This document shows, one piece after another, positions 1 through 6,539 of a stretch of DNA of 34,653 bases; positions within the stretch are counted from its first letter, which is position 1, and each line of letters opens with the position of its first letter. Source of the DNA: Colimorpha_A sp045533115 (GTDB lineage Bacteria; Bacillota; Clostridia; Oscillospirales; CAG-272); contig JAZSHF010000008.1 in assembly GCA_045533115.1 (NCBI GenBank), positions 1 through 34,653 of the forward strand. The letters run 5' to 3'. The notes beneath the pieces are model-generated. The model made no database searches, was not told where the DNA came from, and worked only from the letters and a program-made list of their open reading frames with translations. The position numbers were made by a program, and so were the translations under genes.

Positions 1-13
1 TAATGCAACTGAC

Positions 14-42
14 TTGATATAATAATATTTTAATTGTACAAT
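14..42 (+). promoter_or_regulatory. possible sigma-A promoter, no gene downstream
   Basis: TTGATA (14-19), a 17-bp spacer and TACAAT (37-42) resemble a sigma-A promoter. It would read into the non-coding repeat block, where I see no plus-strand gene. The surrounding DNA is very A+T rich, so chance resemblance is a real possibility. Confidence 0.25.
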
Positions 43-43
43 A

Positions 44-104
44 CACCTCATCCGACTTCGTTCGGCTTCGCCTCACTCAGCCACCTTCTCCCGCTGGAGA
101 AGGT
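44..104. repeat. short palindromic repeat (CACCTCATCCG...GAGAAGGT family)
   Basis: This 61-bp element begins CACCTCATCCG and ends with CCACCTTCTCCCGCTGGAGAAGGT-type sequence, an inverted repeat around CCGC. A close relative lies at 24083-24129, and an inverted relative is nested inside the longer repeat at 347-399. No coding potential is seen. It looks like a non-autonomous (MITE-like) or REP-like element. Confidence 0.6.
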
Positions 105-346
105 AAACAACGCCTCTAATCGCTTAAAATATACAATAAACATCCCCCCGCATAGCGGGGGTGTTTCAGTTTCGGGCATAGCCCTAATACTACCGGCTGC
201 GCACAAGTGCGCTTTAGATTGGCCTGCCGGCCGTGCATCAATTACTTGCTACCCGTAAACGGGTCTGCCTCCTTGCCTTCCCCTTGGGGAAGGTGGCATT
301 TGCGAAGCAAATGACGGATGAGGTTAGCCGTCGCAGACGGCGTTAT

Positions 347-399
347 ACCTTCTCCAGTGGGAGAAGGTGGCTGCGACGAAGGAGCAGACGGATGAGGTG
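347..399. repeat. nested palindromic repeat within copy A
   Basis: ACCTTCTCCAGTGGGAGAAGGTGG through GGATGAGGTG is the reverse-orientation relative of the elements at 44-104 and 24083-24129. Part of the preceding sequence is absent from copy B of the long repeat, which suggests insertion of one small element into another. Confidence 0.5.
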
Positions 400-583
400 T
401 TACAAAGGAATTCTAATTTTTATTATCTTGACCTATGGTTTTCCCTCATCCGCCTCGCATACGCTCGGCACCTTCCCCCAAGGGAAGGCTTCTCACAAGC
501 AATCTTCTCCTTCTTTTACTTCAATTCTGTTCATCGGCAAAACCTACATAGAACCCCGCCACTATGGCGGGGTTTTCGGGGAC

Positions 584-612
584 AAAAAAACCTCCGCCGA
601 AGCGGAGGTTTT
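584..612 (-). terminator. bidirectional intrinsic terminator
   Basis: A 7-bp stem, CCTCCGC (591-597) with GCGGAGG (602-608), has a four-base loop and is flanked by A and T runs on both sides, so it can act in both directions. On the minus strand it lies just past the stop codon of the 42-aa peptide gene at 624. A second G+C-rich hairpin, ACCCCGCC with GGCGGGGT followed by TTT, lies at 553-575. Confidence 0.7.
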
Positions 613-623
613 CTGTTTTGTTA

Positions 624-752
624 TTACTCAGCCAAGGGATTGAATCCCGGAAGGCCGTAGGCTCCTCTGAAGAACATAAAGGAGGTCGTAATAACGTCTT
701 CGTTTTCAAACACTACCAAGGTCAGGGTAGGCATCTCAAAATTCTTTTCCAT
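624..752 (-). CDS. 42-aa peptide with FxxPxL leader-like motif
   Basis: This small gene encodes 42 residues beginning MEKNFEMPTLTLVVFENEDV and ending GLPGFNPLAE. It has a proper ribosome site (AAAGGAG, about nine bases before ATG) and begins 17 bases after the stop of the secreted protein gene, so the two probably share one mRNA. A terminator follows the stop codon. The N-terminal F-x-x-P-x-L resembles the YxxPxL motif by which lasso-type leader peptides are bound by PqqD-like domains. The later part (ITTS, then a Gly/Phe/Pro-rich tail) could be a core. From memory, short peptides of the form YxxPx(4-6)FExEDVITxS are frequent in gut Clostridia beside large surface proteins, but I cannot name an established family. 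Function is unknown; a substrate role for the cassette at 3888-6445 is inference. Confidence 0.7.
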   Translation of the reverse strand: MEKNFEMPTLTLVVFENEDVITTSFMFFRGAYGLPGFNPLAE

Positions 753-769
753 TATTGTGAACTCCTTTC

Positions 770-3244
770 TTAGTTTGCATTCGCAACAGCGACGTTCCAC
801 TGATACAGAGCATTGAGGAGATTTATCTGCTCGGAAGTGAGCTCTCCGGTGCTTGCGTATGCAGTGTTCATGTACGAATATACCGATGCAGTTACAACGG
901 TAGTGTCACCGATGGTGATTACGTGTGCTGTATCGAAGTCGCCAACGTTTACCTTTACGTCGAAGTAATAGTAATTCTCGTAGTTGGGTCCTGCCTTGAG
1001 ATCAGCTGCAACGCCGCCTACCTTTACGGTATCAAGTGCAATTCCGTTAAGGATAACGTGATGACGGAGATATACGTAATTTCCATCTTCTACGAGCTCA
1101 AGGTTGAAGCCCTTATATTCGAAGCCTTCAACAGGTGCGCCCTCAAGTGCTTCAAAGGCGTCAAATGCGCCGGCAGCAGGAGCTTCTGCTTCGATGTTGG
1201 TCGTGCCTTCGCCGAATACGCTCTCGAATACTTCGTTGAAGTTATCCTCTGCTACTACTGCGGTTCGGTCATATCCGCATTCGCAAGTCATATCGTCATC
1301 GTTTTCGAATTCGCAATCGTAAGTACCTTCTACAGCTCCGCAGCAGGTGTATTTTGCGGTGTGAGTGCCGTTTTTGTTGTTGACAAGAACGGTAGCTTCA
1401 CCCTCGTGGTTAGCGGGAACGACGTCACCGTACGACTCTCCGCATACTTCACATTCAGCAAGAGTCTTACAGGTAGCAGTGCCGCCCGTGTGTGCACAAG
1501 CGGTTCCGCAGTTCTGGCATGCGCCTTCGACGTACTCGTGACCCTTAGGCTCTTCAGCTTTTTCGCAGCAAGCATAAGTGTAGGAACAAGTTCCATCGCC
1601 GTTATCGATCCACTTGGCATCACCCTCGTGGATAGCGGGATTGAGCTCACCGTACGACGCTCCGCATGCATCACATACAGCCTGAGTCTTACAAGTTGCT
1701 GTTCCGCCCGTGTGTGCGCAAGCGGTACCGCAGTACTGGCATGCGCCGCCTACGAAGACGTGGTTTTCGCAAACGTATTCGCAAACGTCACAAACGTTAT
1801 CCCCGTTCCAAACGTGAGGCTCGTCGGCAACGTCCGCGTCATCACAGCAGGGACGGTCGAGGGAATGAGAATCCTCGTCCTTGGTCCACTCAGCGTCATC
1901 ATGTGCTACTCCGGGATGCGCGGGAACGGTTACCTTTACAACGTTGAGATTGTAAATTGAGGAGAGAGGATCTTTATTTACCTCAGTGGTGAAAACGAGG
2001 CTTATCGTTTCGCCTGCCTCAAGCTCAACCGCTGCGGAAAGCGGTGCCTTAGCTCCTTTGAGGGAACCTACCATAGTAGACATTCTGGCACCGTTATAGC
2101 AGATGGAGTCAAGAGGATTTCCGTCTTTGTCAATAAGCTCAAAGAGAACGCCCGAATCCGCAGCCGACACGTCTGTCTGAACGGCAAATGCGTTCATCAT
2201 ATACGTTCCTGCATCGGGAGCGGTAAACGTAACGGCTGCAGCGTAACCGCCCTGTCCGTAGTATACCAGATGTCCGGCACTGGCACGGGCAAATACAATA
2301 TTGCCATTGTATAGGGCATTAAAGTTAGCACCGCTTCCCATCGAACCATTCGATTCCACTTCTATATAGCCGTCGCCGTCCTTAGCCATCAGCTTCCACT
2401 TGAAGTTGGTGTCATTGTTATCGAGGGTCAAGTTAGGAGTATAAACGGTATCTTCCTCGGTAGAGAGTTCCGCTACCTTCTTGACGACAAGGCTTTCGAT
2501 CGACAAAGTAGTAGGCTGGAAATTTTCGCCATAACCCTGTATGTTCGAAAATCCTTCCAAAGCAACGAACTTGAGAACCTCGTCCTTCTTAAGGGAAACG
2601 TAACCCTCAAGAGTTCCGACAGAAGGATTTGCCTCGCTTGAGCCTACCTTCGTAACGTAGCTGTCGTAGATCGTATCGCCCTTCAGAACGACGAAAGCAA
2701 ACAGCGTGTCAAACTTAACGGATGTGCTACTCGAATCACAAGTGTTTTCGAGCTGCTTTACGATCTCCTCAAAGCTGTAAACACCGTCCTCGGGAGCGGT
2801 AAACTCGATGGAAATGTTAACCTCGATAGGCTTAACGTTTACGCTGATGCCTCCGAGATCATTTTCTCCCTTGTAGGAGATAGCTGCCGTTCCGTACCAG
2901 CCGGGATTTGCCGATATAGTAGATGTATCGACAGTATACTTCCACGCGCTGCCTTCGGTACCTTTTATGAGCGTGAGAGGATCGGTGCTCGACAAGATAG
3001 CAGTAGGAACATAGACGTCTCTTACATTACTTCCTGATGAACCTGCCGGTCCCATAGGGCCCATATACATAGCTATACTGAAGTTGTTATTCTGATCATA
3101 GTCATCAGTATTGCCGGAAAAGACCCATTCTCCGTACGCACTTTCACCGTCAACCGCGTGAACGTGAACGAGCGGCTTCGAGATTATGAAAGTAGACGCA
3201 ACCATGAAACACGCCACGAGAAATGAGAGTATGCGCTTTTTCAT
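770..3244 (-). CDS. secreted Cys-rich repeat surface protein
   Basis: This 824-aa protein has a clear Sec signal peptide (MKKR, hydrophobic stretch to about residue 22, likely cleavage after HVHA at 30), so it is exported. Residues about 30-260 and 265-445 look like two beta-sandwich modules; both contain an FTAP-(E/D)-(D/A)-G-x-Y motif (about 148 and 340). Residues 466-660 are Cys-rich with CxxC pairs and two near-identical ACAHTGGTATCKT repeats (about 509 and 583), as seen in zinc-ribbon-like repeats of many gut Firmicute surface proteins. Residues 690-790 form a last beta-rich domain. There is no LPXTG motif, dockerin or C-terminal membrane segment. The start is set by GGAGG eight bases before ATG. 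A strong promoter lies at 3420-3448, with a leader of about 165 nt. Binding to a carbohydrate or surface is a guess. Confidence 0.8.
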   Translation of the reverse strand: MKKRILSFLVACFMVASTFIISKPLVHVHAVDGESAYGEWVFSGNTDDYDQNNNFSIAMYMGPMGPAGSSGSNVRDVYVPTAILSSTDPLTLIKGTEGSAWKYTVDTSTISANPGWYGTAAISYKGENDLGGISVNVKPIEVNISIEFTAPEDGVYSFEEIVKQLENTCDSSSTSVKFDTLFAFVVLKGDTIYDSYVTKVGSSEANPSVGTLEGYVSLKKDEVLKFVALEGFSNIQGYGENFQPTTLSIESLVVKKVAELSTEEDTVYTPNLTLDNNDTNFKWKLMAKDGDGYIEVESNGSMGSGANFNALYNGNIVFARASAGHLVYYGQGGYAAAVTFTAPDAGTYMMNAFAVQTDVSAADSGVLFELIDKDGNPLDSICYNGARMSTMVGSLKGAKAPLSAAVELEAGETISLVFTTEVNKDPLSSIYNLNVVKVTVPAHPGVAHDDAEWTKDEDSHSLDRPCCDDADVADEPHVWNGDNVCDVCEYVCENHVFVGGACQYCGTACAHTGGTATCKTQAVCDACGASYGELNPAIHEGDAKWIDNGDGTCSYTYACCEKAEEPKGHEYVEGACQNCGTACAHTGGTATCKTLAECEVCGESYGDVVPANHEGEATVLVNNKNGTHTAKYTCCGAVEGTYDCEFENDDDMTCECGYDRTAVVAEDNFNEVFESVFGEGTTNIEAEAPAAGAFDAFEALEGAPVEGFEYKGFNLELVEDGNYVYLRHHVILNGIALDTVKVGGVAADLKAGPNYENYYYFDVKVNVGDFDTAHVITIGDTTVVTASVYSYMNTAYASTGELTSEQINLLNALYQWNVAVANAN

Positions 3245-3286
3245 AAAAAATTTCCTCCTTTTTTATTTTTTGTTTAGGGTATTTGC

Positions 3287-3306
3287 GAATTTTTCATGAA
3301 AAATTC
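3287..3306 (-). other. 20-bp perfect palindrome in the 5' leader
   Basis: GAATTTTTCATGAAAAATTC is a perfect inverted repeat between the large leader hairpin (3306-3368) and the ribosome site of the secreted protein gene. In RNA it would form a stable A+U-rich stem near the translation start region. It could be a regulator site, or the downstream hairpin of an attenuator-like arrangement. Confidence 0.45.
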
Positions 3307-3368
3307 TATAAGACTTCCGACCCTGAAAATCGGGTGACCAAGCCAATTTTCTGCTCGGAAGATTATAG
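3306..3368 (-). promoter_or_regulatory. structured leader RNA, possible cis-regulatory element
   Basis: Within the transcribed leader, CTATAA (minus strand, 3368-3363) pairs with TTATAG (3311-3306), CTTCCGA (3361-3355) pairs with TCGGAAG (3320-3314), and GAAAATTGG pairs with CCGATTTTC around a nine-base loop. A purine-containing internal loop (GCA against AGG) separates the last two stems. A smaller GGCG...CGCC hairpin precedes it near 3380-3398. I do not recognise a known riboswitch class, and pairing was judged by eye. Its place between a strong promoter and a surface protein gene suggests a role in expression or mRNA stability. Confidence 0.45.
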
Positions 3369-3419
3369 CAAACGGGTTTAGGCGGGATTTTCCGCGCCTT
3401 TGTATAAAGATACATCATC

Positions 3420-3448
3420 ATTGTATCACTGTCATTACTATTTGTCAA
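3420..3448 (-). promoter_or_regulatory. strong sigma-A promoter for the secreted protein gene
   Basis: On the minus strand, TTGACA (3448-3443), a 17-bp spacer and TACAAT (3425-3420) form a near-perfect sigma-A promoter. Transcription would start near 3413, giving a leader of about 165 nt before the ATG at 3244. Confidence 0.85.
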
Positions 3449-3484
3449 TACTATTTATAATTTTTTTCTCTTCATAAAAAATCA

Positions 3485-3890
3485 CCCCGCATAGCGGGGG
3501 TATTTCAGTTTCGGGCGTAGCCCTAATACTACCGGCTGCACACAAGTGCGCTTTTTTGGGCCTGTCGGCCATGCATCTGTTATCTGCTACCCGTAAACGG
3601 GTTTGCTTTTCTTAGCCTTCCCCTTGGGGAAGGTGGCTGCGACGCAGGAGCAGTCGGATGAGGTGTTACAAAGGAATTCTAATTTTTATTATCTTGACCT
3701 ACGGTTTTCCCTCATCTGCCTCGCATACGCTCGGCACCTTCCCCCAAGGGAAGGCTTCTCACAAGCGATCTTCTCCTTCTTTTACTTCAATTCCGTTCAT
3801 CGGCAAAACCTACCTTTATTTTACCATTTCAACTATCGCGTGGTTTTCGTGTACAAGAAAAAACCTCCGCCGAAGCGGGGGTTTTTATCA
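3485..3890. repeat. long direct repeat, copy B
   Basis: This is the second copy of the block at 147-620, in the same orientation and without the nested insertion. It contains a 141-bp inner element (about 3617-3757) with imperfect terminal inverted repeats of the form AGCCTTCCC...GGGGAAGGTG, as in a MITE. Its last hairpin is the terminator of the operon ending at 3888. No gene is supported here; a plus-strand frame crossing it has no ribosome site and is only antisense to 3888-5048. Confidence 0.75.
3858..3886 (-). terminator. intrinsic terminator of the kinase/PqqD/peptidase/NTase operon
   Basis: On the minus strand, CCCCCGC-TTCG-GCGGAGG (one mismatch) is followed by a T run, directly beyond the stop codon at 3888. 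It is the counterpart, in repeat copy B, of the hairpin at 591-608. Confidence 0.7.
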
Positions 3891-5048
3891 TTTGTCCTTT
3901 TTGTGCTTCGAACGGGTTATCATTCCGATCTCCCTCAGCGACTTGCCGAGGCGGTTAAACAAAATATCAAACGCGCGGTATATCCAGCCGAACGGCAAGA
4001 GCCATTTTTTTGCAAAAAACGGCTTGTAGGTCTTCATATACTCGACGCCGGGAAAAATTCTGCTCATAAGATAGCCGAGCTTACCCTTCGAGCGAACCCC
4101 CTTTTCGACCTTGCCTGCAGCAGAGATATTGAACATATTGAGCATAAACGCCGAAAGAAGCGTCTTCATCTCGCCCGACAGCTTATCTATATCAAAGGTC
4201 TCGATTTTGTCGAATATCTCGCCGACAAGCACTCGGCAGCCGCGCTCGAATTCCGTAACGCCGAGTTTGTCAAGCTCGCTCTCAATATACCCGAAATCAA
4301 GATGCGGTTTCTTGTTCAGATAAACGTAAACGTCAACAAGATGCTTAGCTCCTATGCTTTCGCTGAAAGCAAAATGCTTATACGCATGAAGGACAAGAAA
4401 AATATAGAAGTCCTCATCGGTAAAGTGATAGCCGAACTCATTGTCGTCATCCTTGATGAGACGGCTCTTTACGTCCTTGTAGTATTCGCGGAGAACAGGT
4501 CTTTTTTCGCTGTAAAGCTCGACGTGCATTTCGTAACTGAATATCGGCTTCTTTTGATAAACGTCATGGAAGCCGTCCATATATTCCTCAACCGTATAGC
4601 CCTGCGATACGAAATAATCGTGTATATACTCGCGGTAAGCGGCATCAAAAAGAATATCGTTATCCGACATCTGACGAAGTCCGAGCTTCGGATACATATC
4701 CTTGAGGATAGCGCCCTTGAGCGGCATATACCAGATACCCTTTTCGTTGAAATGAGAAAAAATGACCTCTCGCTCGGTATCGAGAAGAATGTTTTTGCGG
4801 ACAGCCATAGCGAGCGCCTGACGAAAAGCGTCGAGAACGGGCGCGTTTTCGTCGTTTTTTTCAATTCCGAGCCTGTCAATTCCCTCGCCGACGAGAGAAA
4901 CGAGCCCGTTGTACGCGCTGATCCTGTAAATATCGGCAAGCGACGCCGCGCTTGTGTCAACGTTCTCACCGCCGCGCCCCGTCAAAGCGAAAACGCAGAG
5001 GCGGAGCATATTACAGGCGGCAATTATCCTTTTGTTTTCCGAATCCAT
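3888..5048 (-). CDS. nucleotidyltransferase family protein (NTP_transf_5)
   Basis: This 386-aa protein has the pattern of the NTP_transf_5 group of uncharacterised nucleotidyltransferases. LKGAILKDMYP (110-120) is followed by LRQMSDNDILF (124-134), whose D129 and D131 fit the metal-binding acid pair, and HVELY (175-179) may give the third acid. The C-terminal half is helical, with an HxYKH-type motif (about 216-221). The target is unknown; relatives occur in peptide-modification and cell-surface clusters. Its ATG lies 25 bp inside the 3' end of the preceding peptidase gene, so translation is probably coupled. It is the last gene of a four-gene operon and a terminator follows at once. Family assignment is fairly sure; substrate and pathway are not. 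Confidence 0.8.
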   Translation of the reverse strand: MDSENKRIIAACNMLRLCVFALTGRGGENVDTSAASLADIYRISAYNGLVSLVGEGIDRLGIEKNDENAPVLDAFRQALAMAVRKNILLDTEREVIFSHFNEKGIWYMPLKGAILKDMYPKLGLRQMSDNDILFDAAYREYIHDYFVSQGYTVEEYMDGFHDVYQKKPIFSYEMHVELYSEKRPVLREYYKDVKSRLIKDDDNEFGYHFTDEDFYIFLVLHAYKHFAFSESIGAKHLVDVYVYLNKKPHLDFGYIESELDKLGVTEFERGCRVLVGEIFDKIETFDIDKLSGEMKTLLSAFMLNMFNISAAGKVEKGVRSKGKLGYLMSRIFPGVEYMKTYKPFFAKKWLLPFGWIYRAFDILFNRLGKSLREIGMITRSKHKKDK

Positions 5049-5476
5049 TTTCCTATTTTCCGTCTCACTCTCAGAATAAAATATCTCAAATGAAAAATCT
5101 TATGCCAGAATACGCTGTAAAATCGGTATGAGGTGCTCTTCTTCACGTCGATCATCTTGCCCTTGCGATAAACGTGCGTAACGATACCGACCATTTGCTC
5201 GTTATTAACGTGCTCGATAAAATAAGTGTTATCGCCGCGAATAAGACAGTAACCGTCCATTACCTTTATGCACCTGTGCAAGACGAGAACGCCGTCGGCA
5301 CGAACGTAAAGAACGATATCGTACTTCTTAACGCCGTCGGTAATAGGCGCGATCATAACGTGTGTCTGACGCTCGTAAAGAAGGGGCTGCATCGAACAGC
5401 CAACGGTAAAAAACGTTACGCTCCTGCCCGCTTTCAGCTCCTCAACTATCGTCGTCCGCTTCATTCCGTCGCTCAT
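5024..5476 (-). CDS. S24/S26-like serine peptidase (Ser-His type)
   Basis: This 150-aa protein matches the catalytic core of the S24/S26 (signal peptidase/LexA-like) fold. TVGCSMQPLL holds the nucleophile Ser28 in the SMxP box. VLVLHRCIKV follows at about 63-72, and the RGDN box at about 80-83. Where bacterial type I signal peptidases have a Lys, this protein has His67-Arg68, as in the Ser-His enzymes of the SipW/ER type. There is no N-terminal membrane anchor; the C-terminal 35 residues are basic with aromatic clusters and might touch the membrane. It overlaps the PqqD-like gene by four bases (ATGA) and the next gene by 25. Removal of a leader from a peptide bound by the PqqD-like protein is the natural inference, but it is untested. 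Confidence 0.8.
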   Translation of the reverse strand: MSDGMKRTTIVEELKAGRSVTFFTVGCSMQPLLYERQTHVMIAPITDGVKKYDIVLYVRADGVLVLHRCIKVMDGYCLIRGDNTYFIEHVNNEQMVGIVTHVYRKGKMIDVKKSTSYRFYSVFWHKIFHLRYFILRVRRKIGKWIRKTKG

Positions 5477-5739
5477 TTATCGAGCACACCCGCATTATCG
5501 AGCTGTGAAATGAAGGACACAGCGGCATTAGCAGCGGTAGCCTCGTCTATTCCGTATTCGCTCATAAGGGCGTCAACGATGCCCTTTTCGTCATTTTCTT
5601 TTTCAAGACAACGGAAAATGAAGGCACCCGTCGCATTAAGACGTATCATTCCTCTGAATTTCATAGTCATCTTCCCGATAGCAACAACGACGTTCTCGTC
5701 ACCGACCGAGTGCAAAACAAATCCCTCTTTGATCTTCAT
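5473..5739 (-). CDS. PqqD family peptide-binding protein
   Basis: This 88-aa protein fits the PqqD family (winged-helix RiPP recognition element). An N-terminal three-strand region runs to the LNATGAFIFRCLE motif (34-46), which matches the conserved LN-x-T-(G/A)-xx(I/L)-(W/F) core. It is followed by a helical region ending in FISQLDNAGVLDK, the usual F-x-x-L-x-x-x-G-hydrophobic end. PqqD proteins bind leader peptides and present them to modifying enzymes. It lies one base after the kinase gene and overlaps the peptidase gene by four, so all are made together. No radical SAM partner is present in the window. Confidence 0.85.
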   Translation of the reverse strand: MKIKEGFVLHSVGDENVVVAIGKMTMKFRGMIRLNATGAFIFRCLEKENDEKGIVDALMSEYGIDEATAANAAVSFISQLDNAGVLDK

Positions 5740-5740
5740 A

Positions 5741-6445
5741 TCAATTTCCTCTCATTCCGTTGTACGCGACGCTCGCAGCGTCGTCGTCCATATTACAGTA
5801 AAGATTGTAAATCGGTACGCCCTTGATTATCCTGTCCATCATCGCCATAAAGGAAGCAAGCTCCGCGCCGTCCTGCGGGAGAAGCACCTGATGGAATATC
5901 TGCCCGACGGCATCATGGGAGCTGGCAGGCGATATTTGATTTTCAATTCCGCGGCGAAGTATGCATATCCCGCGAACGGGCGCCTTCATAGGACAGCCGA
6001 GAAATTCCTTGCCTCTCCACGGAGTGCCGTGAGCGGTCAGAACGCCGTCCTCAAAGGTAAAGTACGGCTTGTCACCGTTCAAAACGACGGCACGGTCACC
6101 GAAAACTTTCTGCCAAAGGCGGATATGCGTTGATTTGCCGACGCCGCTCTTCGCCATAAAAACGTACGCCTCGCCGTCAACGGTGATAACGGCGGAATGT
6201 ATAAGCATAACGCCGTACTTGACGAGCGCACGAGTGGCGGCGCGGTGAATACAGGTACCCTCACAAATATCGCGAGGAAATTCGCCGTTCGTTATCGACA
6301 TTTCAGCGTCGATCTCCTCGTCGGTCGCCGAAACGGTAAAAAGCGGCTCATCATCAGTCAGATAATCCTCGCAAAGCGCACGAATATGCTCGTATTTGTG
6401 TACAACGCGGACGGGTATCCCCGCCAAAGAGACGCAAAACTCCAT
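5741..6445 (-). CDS. HPr-kinase-like (PEPCK-fold) ATPase
   Basis: This 234-aa protein resembles HprK-related kinases found in peptide-modification clusters rather than true HPr kinase. It lacks the N-terminal HprK domain. MAKSGVGKSTH (97-107) is the Walker A loop, LIHSAVI (81-87) precedes it, and LNGDKPYF (122-129) fits the acid-containing Walker B-like site; GTPWRGKEFLG follows. In the paeninodin lasso cluster, a kinase of this type phosphorylates the peptide C-terminal Ser. Here it is the first gene of the operon with PqqD, peptidase and nucleotidyltransferase. The start is set by GGTGG four bases before ATG. The promoter is at 6475-6503, so the leader is only about 23 nt. The substrate is unknown. 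Confidence 0.8.
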   Translation of the reverse strand: MEFCVSLAGIPVRVVHKYEHIRALCEDYLTDDEPLFTVSATDEEIDAEMSITNGEFPRDICEGTCIHRAATRALVKYGVMLIHSAVITVDGEAYVFMAKSGVGKSTHIRLWQKVFGDRAVVLNGDKPYFTFEDGVLTAHGTPWRGKEFLGCPMKAPVRGICILRRGIENQISPASSHDAVGQIFHQVLLPQDGAELASFMAMMDRIIKGVPIYNLYCNMDDDAASVAYNGMRGN

Positions 6446-6474
6446 AATACCACCATTTTAATCGTATTGTGCCC

Positions 6475-6503
6475 ATTATATCACATCAAAACGAAAAAGG
6501 CAA
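6475..6503 (-). promoter_or_regulatory. sigma-A promoter of the kinase/PqqD operon
   Basis: On the minus strand, TTGCCT (6503-6498), a 17-bp spacer and a perfect TATAAT (6480-6475) precede the kinase gene. The -35 box lies inside the terminator stem of the upstream M23 gene, so the two units are closely packed. Confidence 0.75.
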
Positions 6504-6524
6504 GACCGAGTTTCGGCCTTGCCT
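6493..6524 (-). terminator. intrinsic terminator of the M23 peptidase gene
   Basis: AGGCAAG-a-CCGA, loop GTT, TCGG-c-CTTGCCT is an 11-bp stem with one mismatch, followed on the minus strand by TTTTTCG. It lies 15 bases beyond the stop codon at 6540. Confidence 0.85.
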
Positions 6525-6539
6525 CATTTGCTTCATTCA

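Larger units (their letters stand above)
147..620. repeat. long direct repeat, copy A (with nested insertion)
   Basis: This block matches 3485-3890 in the same orientation. The shared parts are a CCCCGC/GCGGGG hairpin, a stretch starting CAGTTTCGGGC, an AGCCTTCCCC-type inverted-repeat element, the line ending TTCATCGGCAAAACCTAC, and a final CCTCCGC/GCGGAGG hairpin. Up to the AAAACCTAC landmark, copy A is about 72 bp longer than copy B. The extra DNA lies around 290-365 and belongs to the family at 44-104. No gene is supported inside it. The final hairpin serves as terminator for the minus-strand peptide gene ending at 624. Confidence 0.75.

Noticed and set aside
44..620. CRISPR array
   Set aside because: The repeats are few, unequal in length and palindromic, with no regular unique spacers and no cas genes in the window.
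923..1960. 345-codon open frame on the plus strand
   Set aside because: It mirrors the Cys-rich repeats of the secreted protein on the minus strand; no ribosome site, and the minus-strand product has a signal peptide and known repeats.
3306..3368. Known riboswitch (c-di-GMP, cobalamin, THF and similar)
   Set aside because: I could not match conserved core motifs of these classes; only stems and an internal loop are visible.
3263..3448. 61-codon minus-strand frame in the leader of the secreted protein gene
   Set aside because: Its start overlaps the promoter itself, so the mRNA would begin downstream of the start codon; the sequence is low in coding character.
3603..5093. 496-codon open frame on the plus strand
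   Set aside because: It is antisense to the NTP_transf_5 gene and the peptidase 3' end, begins in a repeat, has no ribosome site and no recognisable domain.
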